64,000 bases of DNA from Vibrio atypicus (GCF_009811315.1 NZ_BLID01000003.1:186001-250000), one strand, 5' to 3'; positions 1-13,017 are shown, numbered from the stretch's first letter. Notes: generated from the letters alone by a model not told the origin. A program made the numbers and translations.

Positions 1-2
1 CT

Positions 3-287
3 GATTTTACGGATGTAAAAGAAGTTGAGGCGGTACTGGAAAAAATGGCGTCACGCGAAGAGGGCGGTTTAGTTGTCAAGTTACCTCGTGAAGCAGGCAA
101 GCGTGAGTCACGTTATATGCATTTATTTAGTGGTGAAGTTGATATTGAAGCACTAGCGGCGCAAATGCCGACTGCCAGCGTTTCTCAAGCTGGCAATGAA
201 CGTATCGAAGCACTTGAAGAAGAAGTCGCCACTTTAAAGGCTGATCTCGCTGAACTAAAAGAGCTTGTTGAACAACTGACCAATTAA
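3..287 (+). CDS. yceH: YceH-family protein (UPF0502/DUF480), 5'-truncated
   Basis: The reading frame is open from the left edge, so the N-terminus lies outside the window. The visible 94 residues contain the segment GKRESRYMHLFSGEV, which I recognise as the conserved C-terminal motif of the YceH/UPF0502 family. A heptad-like acidic/lysine tail follows and looks like a short coiled coil. The family consists of winged-helix-like cytosolic proteins of unknown function. The stop codon is directly followed by the ATG of the next gene (TAAATG), so the two are probably co-translated. The family call is confident; no function is claimed. Confidence 0.85.
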   Translation, partial: DFTDVKEVEAVLEKMASREEGGLVVKLPREAGKRESRYMHLFSGEVDIEALAAQMPTASVSQAGNERIEALEEEVATLKADLAELKELVEQLTN

Positions 288-602
288 ATGGCGGTAGTGG
301 CAAAGAATCAATGTGCGGATTGGTATGTCTATCTAGTCCGTACACGATCAAACGCGTTGTATTGTGGTATCACGACGGATGTTCAACGTCGTTATTCTCA
401 GCATTGTTCAGGTTCAGGAGCAAAAGCTCTCAAAGGGAAAGGTCCGCTTCAATTAGTGTGGTCACAGAAAGTTGCTACTAACCGCAGTATTGCTTCTAAA
501 GTTGAATATCAAATTAAACGACTATCTAAGCCGCAAAAAGAGCAGCTTGTTTCTGGCAAAACTCAGCTCAAAAATGTGATTGATGTGCCACTGATGGAGT
601 AA
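288..602 (+). CDS. GIY-YIG nuclease superfamily protein (YhbQ/UPF0213-like)
   Basis: This 104-residue protein is a single GIY-YIG domain. WYVYLVRTRSNALYCGITTD carries the YVY...YCGIT form of the GIY-YIG strands, followed by an Arg (VQRR) and His (QHCSG) at the usual catalytic places. It matches the length of stand-alone YhbQ-like proteins, which are small DNA-nicking or DNA-repair-associated proteins of poorly defined role. The ATG abuts the yceH stop codon and no separate SD sequence is visible, so translational coupling is likely. The C-terminus is basic, which suits nucleic-acid binding. Confidence 0.85.
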   Translation: MAVVAKNQCADWYVYLVRTRSNALYCGITTDVQRRYSQHCSGSGAKALKGKGPLQLVWSQKVATNRSIASKVEYQIKRLSKPQKEQLVSGKTQLKNVIDVPLME

Positions 603-672
603 TCAACCGTCATAGTTAGCAAAAATGTATTAACCTTGGTTATGAAAATTAATAATAAGGTTGGTACGGACA

Positions 673-1824
673 ATGAAACAACTAAACAAAATCTCAACGG
701 CAGTGGTATGCGCGTTGATAGGGACATCAGCTTCTGCTGCAAATATTGTTGCTGATGGTCGTGGTAACGGCATGGGAAATACCGGCGTTACATCTGCAGA
801 TTACTTACTTGCTCCTTTTTATAATCCAGCACTCACTGCGGTTTATCGTGATGAAGACGACTTTGGTATTCTAGCGCCAGCTTTGGGTATCTCGGCTCGT
901 GATACTGACGAGACGCTATCGACGATGGATGACCTACAAAGTACGATTGAAGACTTTGAAGACAGTGGCAGTGTTGACCCTACTATCGCCAGCGAGCTCA
1001 ATCAATATCTAACTAAACTCTCGGATGATAAACCTCTTGCTGTTAGTGCGGGTGGGGGCTTAGCGGTCGCAATTCCACTTGGCATTATTTCTGGTAACTT
1101 TTATACCCGAGGCCACGCAGAGATCATCGCGCAAACTGATATAGCGGCTGATGGGGGGGATTTGCCAACGGCAGTTGAAACTCGTTATCAGAACTCGAAT
1201 GTTGAAATGCTTGCTTTTGGCTATACCGAGTTTGGTGTCGCGCTGGCTAAACGTATGGTATTTGGCGGGCAGGATATTGCTATTGGCGTTACACCAAAAT
1301 ATCAACAGCTCACCACTTACAGCGACATTCTGAACGTCGAAGATTTTGATCTAAATGATTACGATGAAAGTGAAACCAATAAAAATGCATTCAACATAGA
1401 TTTGGGCGCTGTTTGGTTTTATAACGATTTTCGTGCAGGGATAGCGATCAAGGATCTAATTGCACAAGAGCTGAAGACAAAAGACAAATCGGATAAATAT
1501 CGACTCGATACACAAGTTACGTTATCAGGTGCGTATGCAACACAACTACTGACCGTAACTGTCGATTGGGACCTCACCACTCAGAAACGTTTTGCAGGAC
1601 TTGACGATGATACTCAGTTTTTACGCTTTGGTATCGAAGGCAATGCATGGGGTTGGGCACAATTGCGTGCAGGCTACGAAGTGGATTTGGAAGATACGCT
1701 AGATAATTCGATTACTGCTGGTTTAGGTATTAGCCCTGGTGATCTTGTGAGCTTGGACTTTGCGGGCAATTACGCAGGAGACAACCAATTTGGTTTATCC
1801 GGGAATTTGGCTTTTACCTTCTAG
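673..1824 (+). CDS. TraF-like outer-membrane barrel protein (TraF_2 type)
   Basis: The 383-residue product has a clear signal peptide (MKQLNKISTAVVCALIGTSA, cleavage near SASA-AN), then a Gly-rich start (DGRGNGMGNTGV). Alternating hydrophobic/polar strands continue to a terminal aromatic residue (GNLAFTF), the pattern of an outer-membrane beta-barrel. The sequence resembles proteins annotated in vibrios as conjugal transfer protein TraF. No other conjugation gene is nearby, so a role in transfer is doubtful and a FadL/OmpP1-like envelope role is as likely. I chose the ATG at 673; a TTG at 661 is in frame but less likely. Confidence 0.7.
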   Translation: MKQLNKISTAVVCALIGTSASAANIVADGRGNGMGNTGVTSADYLLAPFYNPALTAVYRDEDDFGILAPALGISARDTDETLSTMDDLQSTIEDFEDSGSVDPTIASELNQYLTKLSDDKPLAVSAGGGLAVAIPLGIISGNFYTRGHAEIIAQTDIAADGGDLPTAVETRYQNSNVEMLAFGYTEFGVALAKRMVFGGQDIAIGVTPKYQQLTTYSDILNVEDFDLNDYDESETNKNAFNIDLGAVWFYNDFRAGIAIKDLIAQELKTKDKSDKYRLDTQVTLSGAYATQLLTVTVDWDLTTQKRFAGLDDDTQFLRFGIEGNAWGWAQLRAGYEVDLEDTLDNSITAGLGISPGDLVSLDFAGNYAGDNQFGLSGNLAFTF

Positions 1825-1842
1825 CCTGCAATGTTTGATATA

Positions 1843-1883
1843 AATTTGCGTCAAATTGATTACCTTGGTTTTTAATTTGACGC
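1843..1883 (+). repeat. Inverted repeat between traF-like gene and luxP
   Basis: A perfect 10-bp inverted repeat (GCGTCAAATT at 1848-1857 and AATTTGACGC at 1874-1883) is separated by 16 bases. The left arm also sits in a smaller dyad, AATTTG-CGT-CAAATT (1843-1857). There is no T-tract after the stem, so it is a poor intrinsic terminator. It could be an operator for luxP, about 160 bases downstream, or a 3'-end hairpin of the preceding gene. Confidence 0.5.
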
Positions 1884-2003
1884 GCTTTATAGATGGAGCG
1901 TACAAAGAAAAGATGTTTCTAAAGATATAGTCGTTAAATTGAGCACTTAATTGCATGCTAGATGTTTATTACTACCAAGATTGCTTGGATTCATTATACT
2001 TGA

Positions 2004-5678
<3,675 letters not shown>

Positions 5679-5692
<14 letters not shown>

Positions 5693-6344
5693 CAAGATAA
5701 GCGTGTTCAACTAGCGCTTGTTTGAGTTCATCGGTTATCTCTATTGGGTTATTGAACCTTATTCCTAGTTTGTGACCGCCTTTTTCTTTCACGACATTGA
5801 CTATGCTTAGCTTTAGCGATTTAGGAAGGTAGTCAGAAAATGGTGTGGTGACGTCAATGACACTATTTGAAGAGAGTTCATTTTCTCCATTGAGGAATAT
5901 TGCGCAGCCTGAAGCCGAGAAATCAACGAGTCGCCCGTCATAGCTTACATTGTTAGACTTTAATTCTGCTGAGACATCCATAGAGTGTCTTTCGTGTTGA
6001 CGCACTGGCTTGGATGCGAAATAGCTTGGCATGCGTAAAAATAACAGCGGCGAAGGACGCGAGCTCTTCACCATGATCGTCGTCTTGAAAGCAACAATGT
6101 GACCGAGTTTCGTGTTTGTTATTGCTCTAACAACGATTTCTGTATTACTGAGCTTACGAATAACCAAAGCTTCACGAGCTTTCGCTGGAAGGTCAATAAT
6201 TAGGTATTGTTGTGCCTTGTAGCCGATAAATGTCGTGCTAAATAAATAACGATCATCTGGTCCAAAATGGATCGTTGCAGACAGCTTAATACCCGGTTTA
6301 AGCAATTCGGTTAATTCATTGATGGAGGTTTCGGTGATAGGCAT
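5679..6344 (-). CDS. PilZ-domain c-di-GMP binding protein (YcgR-like)
   Basis: This 221-residue soluble protein has an N-terminal beta-rich region like the PilZN/YcgR flagellar-brake module. It is followed by a C-terminal PilZ domain with both c-di-GMP motifs: RQHERH (RxxxR type, near residue 115) and DFSASG (D/NxSxxG, near 139). It has no signal peptide or membrane segment. The family binds c-di-GMP to change motility or secretion, but the partner cannot be read here. It converges on luxQ with a 14-base overlap of coding ends. It is one of several c-di-GMP genes in the window. Confidence 0.88.
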
Positions 6345-6514
6345 AAAGGTGTTGTGCGATAATGTGAATAGCGAGACTATACAAAATTATAAACTTGATC
6401 GCATTATTCAAGAATTGAGTAAATGATATTACGCACATTTTATAGGGTAATGAGCGAGATAGCGTGGCAGGAGAGTTATGGAGCAGCACCCATGTACTGC
6501 TCATTATCTTGTCG

Positions 6515-7777
6515 TTATTTACGAGCTAACTTCTGATGGGCGCGAGAGAAGTGATCTGCACAGAAGGCACCTACAATAGATAGTTCACCTGCTAAACATA
6601 GGCATGCAGCAACCTCGGCCAACGCTTTCGCTTTACCTGTTCCTGACAGCCCCATGATGTCTAAACAAGATTTCTGACTTGGCAATCCTGTGCCACCGCC
6701 AACTGTGCCGACCATTAGGTTAGGGAGCGTAACGCAAGCGTATAAATAACCTTTCGCATTTACTTCCATTCGAGTTATGCCTACTGCTGATTCAGCAACG
6801 CAAGCAGCATCTTGGCCACAGGCGATATATAGGGCTGCAAGTGCGTTGGCATAATGAGCATTAACGCCGATCCCACCGCTTAACGCCGCTCCCGTAGTTG
6901 TCATTTGTCCGAATTTGGCCATTTGCTCTGGAGTTGTGTGTAAGTGCTTCTCGACCAGTGATTTAGATAATGTAACTTCAGCGGTGACCTTTTTGCCTCT
7001 AACATGTCTTAGAGTATGTGCGTTGGGCTTTTTGTCTCCAGATAGGTTGCCGTCGAGAAATGCATTCTTAGGTTCAATAGGTGCATGCTCAAGAATGTAG
7101 TGATAAACCTCATTGGTGGCAATTGTCACCATGTTTTGGCCAGATGCATCACCAGTATGGAATTCAAAAACCAAATAAACGTGGTTGCCTTCAATATTAA
7201 CGTTTATATCATGAAGCTTTCCGTGAGAGGTGGTTGTCTCGGCGACTTGCTTGAAATGATCGTATTGTGTTACGACCCAGGCCACAAACTGTCCAGCCTC
7301 AGCTAGGGTTTGAAACGCAAATACAGGTGTTCTTGTCACCCCTTCATTGATCAACATAGCACTCGCACCGCCTGCCGCAGTGATCAATTGAGCACCACGA
7401 TTATAAGATGCAACGAGTGCTGCCTCTGTGGTAGCCAGCGGTACTAAAAAGTCATTGTTGGCGTGCAATCCATTGATCCGCAATGGCCCAGCAACACCGA
7501 CGGGAAGCTTAACTGTACCGATGAAGTGTTCAATGTTCTTATTGTATAAGTTGGCATTATCAAGTGTTTGAGGATCTAAAAGCTGCTCTTTATCTGTTAA
7601 GTCAGAGAGTTTATCCCAACGTTTTGTAATGGACTTTTCGGTAATGTAGGGGCTAGGTGTTAATCGAAGAGAAGGGCGTTCAAAGTGAGGGCTGAGTAAT
7701 TGTTCTAATTCGTCGCCGTTAGACTCTGTATCAAAAATTGATGGACGACTGCGATGGAATGAACTTAATTTGGGCAT
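6515..7777 (-). CDS. mvaA: Class I HMG-CoA reductase (NADPH)
   Basis: The enzyme reduces 3-hydroxy-3-methylglutaryl-CoA to mevalonate with NADPH. The 420-residue protein is a soluble catalytic domain with no sterol-sensing membrane part. Class I landmarks are present: NIEHFIG, PLATTEAALVAS with the catalytic Glu, DASGQNM, the DKKP lysine (SGDKKPNAHT), CGQDAA with the catalytic Asp, GTVGGGTGLPSQ and a C-terminal His (SRAHQKLA). Class I enzymes are typical of archaea and eukaryotes, and from memory the vibrio enzyme is a cited case of transfer from archaea. No other mevalonate-pathway gene is in the window, so the fate of mevalonate is unclear. Confidence 0.95.
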   Translation of the reverse strand: MPKLSSFHRSRPSIFDTESNGDELEQLLSPHFERPSLRLTPSPYITEKSITKRWDKLSDLTDKEQLLDPQTLDNANLYNKNIEHFIGTVKLPVGVAGPLRINGLHANNDFLVPLATTEAALVASYNRGAQLITAAGGASAMLINEGVTRTPVFAFQTLAEAGQFVAWVVTQYDHFKQVAETTTSHGKLHDINVNIEGNHVYLVFEFHTGDASGQNMVTIATNEVYHYILEHAPIEPKNAFLDGNLSGDKKPNAHTLRHVRGKKVTAEVTLSKSLVEKHLHTTPEQMAKFGQMTTTGAALSGGIGVNAHYANALAALYIACGQDAACVAESAVGITRMEVNAKGYLYACVTLPNLMVGTVGGGTGLPSQKSCLDIMGLSGTGKAKALAEVAACLCLAGELSIVGAFCADHFSRAHQKLARK

Positions 7778-7859
7778 AGCGAAAAAAATAATAAAAGTTA
7801 TCGGGGGATTCTAACGGCTTAACAGGGGATGACAATAGCTGTTTATAGATTGGTACAAA

Positions 7860-8147
7860 TTAGATGTGTATATCAAGTAATGTACCGATCATGTCTTGAT
7901 CTCTTTGCAGCATGTTGGTGCCAACTTTACTATATTGGCTAGACTGATTGAGTTTGGTTAGTGATTCAATATGAGATGGTTCTGGGAGCTCTGGCGCTTT
8001 AAACTCAACCTTATTGAACTCAAGCGTTTTATCTTTTTCAACCGGGGGAAGGCTAGAGGCTTGGCTAATTTCGAGCGCGGCTTCTTCAGCCATCTTTGAA
8101 GATTGCTCGATTACTTGGTAGCCAGACTGAACAGCAGATACAGACAT
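7860..8147 (-). CDS. Small uncharacterised protein, 95 aa
   Basis: I do not recognise this protein. It has 95 residues, is acidic to neutral and rich in Glu, Lys and Pro in the middle. It begins SVSAVQSGYQVIEQSSKMAEEAA and ends DMIGTLLDIHI. These ends resemble flagellar-rod or hook-type terminal helices (N-terminal alanine-rich helix, C-terminal MxGTLLDI), but the match is too weak to assign a role. The ATG at 8147 follows a strong GAGGAGG SD sequence. A 16-bp perfect palindrome lies just upstream of the SD. It has no signal peptide or membrane segment. Confidence 0.7.
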   Translation of the reverse strand: MSVSAVQSGYQVIEQSSKMAEEAALEISQASSLPPVEKDKTLEFNKVEFKAPELPEPSHIESLTKLNQSSQYSKVGTNMLQRDQDMIGTLLDIHI

Positions 8148-8161
8148 AAACACCTCCTCAT

Positions 8162-8177
8162 ACCTTAAGCTTAAGGT
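8162..8177. promoter_or_regulatory. Perfect 16-bp palindrome in leader of small gene
   Basis: ACCTTAAGCTTAAGGT reads the same on both strands. It ends two bases before the SD region (8154-8160) of the 95-residue protein gene. Its position suggests an operator or a leader hairpin that could mask translation. No regulator can be named from sequence alone. Confidence 0.45.
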
Positions 8178-8216
8178 GTGTTTGCCTTTTGAGCAAGTTG
8201 TGCTACTCGATATTGA

Positions 8217-8378
8217 TTACGAGAACAAGCTTGAAATCAGTTGTAGCTCTTCTTCAGTAACCGCGGCTACATCATTACTTTCCAGCGTATGGTTGATCTC
8301 ACCACGTAGCGCTCGAAGCTGCTGAGGCGTTAGATTGCTGATTTGCTTTTTAAAAAGCTCAAATTGAATAGGGGTCAT
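8217..8378 (-). CDS. Small uncharacterised protein, 53 aa
   Basis: This is a 53-residue protein beginning MTPIQFELFKKQISNLTPQQ, with a predicted helical core (LTPQQLRALRGEINHTL). The segment resembles the short N-terminal helix found in some transposase-associated and zinc-ribbon proteins, but nothing else of such a protein is present. The ATG at 8378 has a good SD (GGAGG, 9-base spacer). An in-frame ATG at 8447 would give 76 residues, but its GGAG lies only one base away. Function unknown. It may be co-expressed with the next small gene on the same strand. Confidence 0.6.
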   Translation of the reverse strand: MTPIQFELFKKQISNLTPQQLRALRGEINHTLESNDVAAVTEEELQLISSLFS

Positions 8379-8584
8379 AATGGACTGCCTCCGAATCAAA
8401 TCTTGTTGCCAATCCGAGGTACAAGAGTTGTCTCCTTTCAAACTCATACTCCGGTTAAGTAGTATGGTTTCCAGTTTAATCTTCGATGGTCAATAATTGT
8501 CCGAAAACTGTCAGGCAGTGTAAGGGGAAAGTGAGGGAGTTCGCGCACAAACTCCCTTAATTTAAATGGTGGATGATTAAGGAA

Positions 8585-10774
8585 TTAATGATTCACTCTA
8601 ACTGCGAATTTGGTTGCTAATGAATGAAGTTCAGGCAACATGCGATAAATGAGATAAAGCTGCTGCAACACCATACGAACTGAGCTGTCATCTTCTTCTC
8701 GCCATTCTGACAATCTTGCTTCGACATTGGGATCTTCAATGTCTGACATATCACAATTCTCACAGTGGTCGTTAAGCTGATTAAATAGCGTTTCCAAATG
8801 CTGGTGGATAACTCGATGAGCATCTAGCACAAGCTGGTGTGTATCTTCACTCTCAATACGTTTTCTGTGAGCTCCGAGCGCTGATATGTAGCTAAGCAGC
8901 GCATGACTTAAAGTTAGAAATCGAAAGCTCTCATCTACAGCAGAGCGATATTTTCCGGGTTCGGCCAACATAGAACTGATCGCGTTGGTTAGGTTGGCAT
9001 CTTGATTGTGCGCATCTCTACGTGCGATACGGTAAGAGAGGTTGTCTTTCTTACCCACGCGATACTGACCAATGATTTGTGCGAGATAGTGTCGGTTGGA
9101 ACCAATTGCATCCGCCATAACGCGGTGTAAACGCTTTGATTGCCAGTCCGGTAATATAAAGGCCACAGCACCTACCGCCAATGCACAGCCCACCAATGTA
9201 TCCGCAAGGCGTGGTAATACGACCGCATAACCCTCGCCAAGCTGATTGAAACAAAATAGCACCAGTACAGTAATAAATCCCGTTGCATAGCCATAGTTGG
9301 CCAGTCTAAAGGCGAAGAATGCAACGCCGGAAATCACAATAAAGACTAACTGGCTTTCTTGTGAAGGGAAGAAGGTCAGTAAAGGGACGCCAATTAGTAA
9401 ACCTGCAAGGGTACCAATGACTCGTGCCACCAGTTTTTGTCGGGTTGCGCTGTAGTTTGGCTGACAAACAAATAGGGTGGTGAGAAGAATCCAATAGCCA
9501 CGTTCGATGTCAAAGCCTTGGATAATGCCATAGCCAACGGTTAAGGCTATGGACATTCTGACAGCATGCCTAAACAGCATAGAGTGCCGGTTACAGTTTG
9601 ACTTAATTCGAAGCCACATTGCTTTTAAAGTATGCGCTTCCGTGTCATCTAAAACGTCTTCCTCAAGCTTGTTGGCATCAGGGTTGCTTACATTACTCAA
9701 CTGTTTTTCGACGGTCGCTAAGTTATTAAATAGATAGTTGAGTTGATTAAGCAGTGAGCGCCACTGTTTGTTTTCTTGTTGCTGTAGATGGTCAAGTGAA
9801 GCAACCAGCTCATCTAGTGCTATCACTGAGTCGCCACTGTGTTGGTATTCTTTACCCAGCCGAATGGACTCCGCTATTTCACGGCAGGCTTTTGCTTGGC
9901 TCTCAAGAAGGTATTTAAATCGAAATAGAACGTCAGAACGTTCGAAATGATCGGAAAGTTCTTGATAGCGATAATGGCTAGAACTGATCCGTTCATGTAT
10001 GTCTTGCGCTAAAAAATAGATATTTAAGAATCGGTCGGAGGCGCCGTCCACATGACCTCGTTTAGAACGATTCAAAAGGGTCATCTTGCAGGTGTTCAAC
10101 GCCATGACGGTTGCTGCATTCAGACGTGCTTCTTCAATACGGTGAGGTTGCGGGGTTAAGTTTGTGACTGGGTGAAAAAGCTGGCTTTTAGACTCTAGGT
10201 AATTGGCGAGTTGCAAAAACACCGTAGCAAGGCTTTGTTGAACGGGTTGCATTGGCCAAAACGCTGACCAAATCATCGACATTAAATAATACCAAGCGGC
10301 ACCTGAGAGCAACATTAATGGTTGGAACCATAGATTGGTACTTTCATGAGCGCCGAGCATGGCATAAATGGCGATAAGGAGCGAACCAAATGCGATACTC
10401 GCGTAGCGTGGGCCAATGGCTCCGAGCATGATGAAGCCAAATGTCGAGACGAATAGCCCTATTGCAAACAATACAGGCGTATTGAATAGCACTTCAATCG
10501 AAAATGATGCAATGGCAAAACAGATTAACGTAAGGATGACGGCTTTGAGCCGGCCTGTGAATTTGTCATCGCTCTCAGCTAGCGCAGCTGCAATAACGCC
10601 TAAAATCAGCGGGATGATTAGCGAGTTGAGTTGGTAATACCAAGCAGGAATCACGACACCGAGTAATGTCACTAAAATCAGTAGACTGTAATTTATGGTT
10701 TTATTGGCCCAATAAAGGCGTAGCTGACTGAATATTTGCACTTGTGATCTACTTATAGGTTGCTGTGAGAGCAT
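8585..10774 (-). CDS. yccS: YccS-family inner-membrane protein (FUSC-like)
   Basis: This 729-residue integral membrane protein has two bundles of hydrophobic helices (roughly residues 25-165 and 400-525) separated and followed by cytoplasmic regions. That is the repeated architecture of the YccS/YhfK and fusaric-acid-resistance (FUSC) families. The segment RGYWILLTTLFVCQPNYSATR is the conserved FUSC signature. The family is thought to export aromatic or other small molecules; the substrate for YccS is unknown. It is divergent from helD with 129 bases between starts. Confidence 0.88.
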   Translation of the reverse strand: MLSQQPISRSQVQIFSQLRLYWANKTINYSLLILVTLLGVVIPAWYYQLNSLIIPLILGVIAAALAESDDKFTGRLKAVILTLICFAIASFSIEVLFNTPVLFAIGLFVSTFGFIMLGAIGPRYASIAFGSLLIAIYAMLGAHESTNLWFQPLMLLSGAAWYYLMSMIWSAFWPMQPVQQSLATVFLQLANYLESKSQLFHPVTNLTPQPHRIEEARLNAATVMALNTCKMTLLNRSKRGHVDGASDRFLNIYFLAQDIHERISSSHYRYQELSDHFERSDVLFRFKYLLESQAKACREIAESIRLGKEYQHSGDSVIALDELVASLDHLQQQENKQWRSLLNQLNYLFNNLATVEKQLSNVSNPDANKLEEDVLDDTEAHTLKAMWLRIKSNCNRHSMLFRHAVRMSIALTVGYGIIQGFDIERGYWILLTTLFVCQPNYSATRQKLVARVIGTLAGLLIGVPLLTFFPSQESQLVFIVISGVAFFAFRLANYGYATGFITVLVLFCFNQLGEGYAVVLPRLADTLVGCALAVGAVAFILPDWQSKRLHRVMADAIGSNRHYLAQIIGQYRVGKKDNLSYRIARRDAHNQDANLTNAISSMLAEPGKYRSAVDESFRFLTLSHALLSYISALGAHRKRIESEDTHQLVLDAHRVIHQHLETLFNQLNDHCENCDMSDIEDPNVEARLSEWREEDDSSVRMVLQQLYLIYRMLPELHSLATKFAVRVNH

Positions 10775-10903
10775 TGTAACGAACTGTCAATGGTAAACTT
10801 CTGATACAGATAAAGAAACCCGTTCATTTGGTTATCTCTTCATCAAGGAGACAGGGTTAGCGGATATTGACACGATCTTTTCATTCTCGCAGGTTGTTGA
10901 GTT

Positions 10904-13006
10904 ATGATAGCGGGCATGAAAACCATGGATACGACATCAATGCAGCTAATCGCAAACAAGACTGCACAGTTTTTGATTCAGAATGAATATCATCAGGTCT
11001 CATTGGAAACTGATTTTCTTATTTTAAATTCCGATCGCAGTGAAGAACGCATTCCTTTTAATGTATGGAGCGGTAAGGTTAAACTCAAGCGAGGCTTGTT
11101 CTGGGGCGGATTACAATTCTTTGCTCATCCTGAAAATGGAAAGGAGCAGTCTTGGTTAGTCCAAGGCCTTGACTGGAACAAATGCCGTGAATTTGCGAGA
11201 TTTGCAGTAGCGTCGTATCAAAAATGGCATCAACATCAATGCCAACAGTTGACCGAATATCTTCCTAGCTGGGAAGAAAGTGTTCGAGGCTTCGAACGTC
11301 AACCCGCCTTTCTGACTCATTCAAAAGTAGAATCTTGGCTGTCACAATTAGAAAGTGATTTCCAGAAAATGGAAATGGACTTAGAAGATGCGTCTTTGCG
11401 AATGCCTGATCGTGTTGAAAAGCTATTGCCTTGGATTTTAGACACAGACAACAAGCTTGCTACGCGAAATAAAGATTGGATGGTGACTGAACTTGAAAAT
11501 TGGAAAGTCCTCTTTTCTCAGATCGAATCATCGCCGCTGAATATTACTCAGCAACAAGCTGTGCTGTTAAATGACGATAACAACTTAGTTCTTGCTGGCG
11601 CAGGCTCAGGAAAGACGAGTGTATTGACCGCGCGCGTTGCTTACTTGTTACAGAGTCATCTTGCTCAAGCTGAAGATATTTTAATGCTTGCATTTGGCCG
11701 AGATGCAGCGAACGAGATGAAAGAGCGTTTGGTGAGTAAGGTGGGTCTTAGCGCTGAAAAAGTGAAAGTAAATACGTTTCATCAATTGGGTTTGCGCATC
11801 TTAAAACACGTTGAAGGCCAAGAAGTTACTATTTCGCCAATTGCGCTAGATGATCAACTTCGTAGTGCATGGTGCATCAACTGGCTTAAAAAACATTGGA
11901 TGACACCGACTGCTTTCAAACGTTGGCAAAAACATCTACAAAAATGGCCAATCGCTTATCTTGCTGGTGATGAAGAATTGGGTAGCCATGTTGAAAACCC
12001 GAAACTTATTGCGTGGTTAGAAAAGCAACTCATACAATTGTGTAGCCTAGGGACAAGTAAGAAAGAGATCCAACAAAGGTTGGTGGATCATTCTGATTAT
12101 ACTCGCCTAAATAGCGAACTTTCCCTTGTTTGGCCTTGTTATACCGCATGGCAAGAAATGTTGAAGCAAGAGGGACACATCGATTTTAATACCATGATTA
12201 CCCGAGCGACCCAGTATGTTGAGAAAGGGAAATTTCGCTCACCTTATAAGTATATTATGATCGATGAATACCAAGATATATCTCCTCAGCGCTTAGCTCT
12301 TATTGAAGCGATGTGTCAGCAAAACGAACACCAAGAGTGTGTGTTGTTTGCTGTAGGGGATGATTGGCAGTCTATCTATGAATTTGCAGGTTCTGATGTG
12401 GATTTAACCACGGGCTTTACCAAGCGCTTCCCACATTCGACCGTTCATCATTTGGATACGACTTATCGTTTTAATAATCGATTGGGTGAGGTTGCGAATC
12501 AATTTGTTCAGCAGAATCCGGCCCAATTGCAAAAAACATTGGATAGCCATAAACAACAGAAAGCGAAGTCAGTGATATTGGCGCCGAGCAGTAATGTTGA
12601 AAAGATTCTAGATGATCTCAATCGCAAAGCGAAATCACCCCAGACGGTACTGTTGCTTGGACGTAATCATTACCATAAGCCAGAGCTGTATAACGATTGG
12701 AAAAAGCAATTTGGTCAGTTATCAATTGAGTTTATGACCTGTCATGCCAGCAAAGGTAAAGAAGCGGATTTTGTTATTATTTTGTCTGTAGACGAAGGGC
12801 AATTCCCAGCGAGAGTAAAAACTCTGCATTTAGATGGCGCGTTAACTCAGTCTACGGATACATTTGCGTACGCGGAAGAGCGTCGCTTGTTTTACGTAGC
12901 ATTAACGCGTGCCAAAAAGAAGGTTTGGGTTACGAGCAAAGGCGATGGTTCCTGTTTTGTTCGAGAGCTTGCTGGGGATGATTATCCCGTTCAAATCCAG
13001 AAATAG
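10904..13006 (+). CDS. helD: DNA helicase IV (UvrD/Rep superfamily 1)
   Basis: HelD is an ATP-dependent 3'-5' DNA helicase of superfamily 1. The 700-residue product shows an N-terminal HelD-specific domain, Walker A (AGAGSGKTSVL, near residue 231), the Q-motif (ITQQQAVLL), motif II (IDEYQDIS), motif III (GDDWQSIYEFAG) and C-terminal motifs (TCHASKGKEADFV, FYVALTRAKKKV). It is slightly longer than E. coli HelD. The start is uncertain: ATGs at 10904, 10916 and 10925 are all in frame and none has a good SD. cutA follows 11 bases after the stop, so the two probably share an mRNA. Confidence 0.93.
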   Translation: MIAGMKTMDTTSMQLIANKTAQFLIQNEYHQVSLETDFLILNSDRSEERIPFNVWSGKVKLKRGLFWGGLQFFAHPENGKEQSWLVQGLDWNKCREFARFAVASYQKWHQHQCQQLTEYLPSWEESVRGFERQPAFLTHSKVESWLSQLESDFQKMEMDLEDASLRMPDRVEKLLPWILDTDNKLATRNKDWMVTELENWKVLFSQIESSPLNITQQQAVLLNDDNNLVLAGAGSGKTSVLTARVAYLLQSHLAQAEDILMLAFGRDAANEMKERLVSKVGLSAEKVKVNTFHQLGLRILKHVEGQEVTISPIALDDQLRSAWCINWLKKHWMTPTAFKRWQKHLQKWPIAYLAGDEELGSHVENPKLIAWLEKQLIQLCSLGTSKKEIQQRLVDHSDYTRLNSELSLVWPCYTAWQEMLKQEGHIDFNTMITRATQYVEKGKFRSPYKYIMIDEYQDISPQRLALIEAMCQQNEHQECVLFAVGDDWQSIYEFAGSDVDLTTGFTKRFPHSTVHHLDTTYRFNNRLGEVANQFVQQNPAQLQKTLDSHKQQKAKSVILAPSSNVEKILDDLNRKAKSPQTVLLLGRNHYHKPELYNDWKKQFGQLSIEFMTCHASKGKEADFVIILSVDEGQFPARVKTLHLDGALTQSTDTFAYAEERRLFYVALTRAKKKVWVTSKGDGSCFVRELAGDDYPVQIQK

Positions 13007-13017
13007 GGAAAGTACGT

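Noticed and set aside
127..351. Open frame on the minus strand across the yceH/GIY-YIG junction
   Set aside because: It is antisense to two recognisable coding regions, has no SD and no protein-like features.
661..1824. A conjugation locus based on the TraF-like gene
   Set aside because: No other transfer, relaxase or pilus gene is present; the protein looks like an outer-membrane barrel.
6316..6504. Open frame on minus strand between the PilZ and HMG-CoA reductase genes
   Set aside because: It overlaps the PilZ gene N-terminus, has no SD and no recognisable product; it reads like an AT-rich spacer.
8178..8200. Sigma-54 promoter before the 95-residue protein gene
   Set aside because: The TAGCAC and TTGC elements on the minus strand are 3 bases apart instead of 5, so the -24/-12 spacing is wrong.
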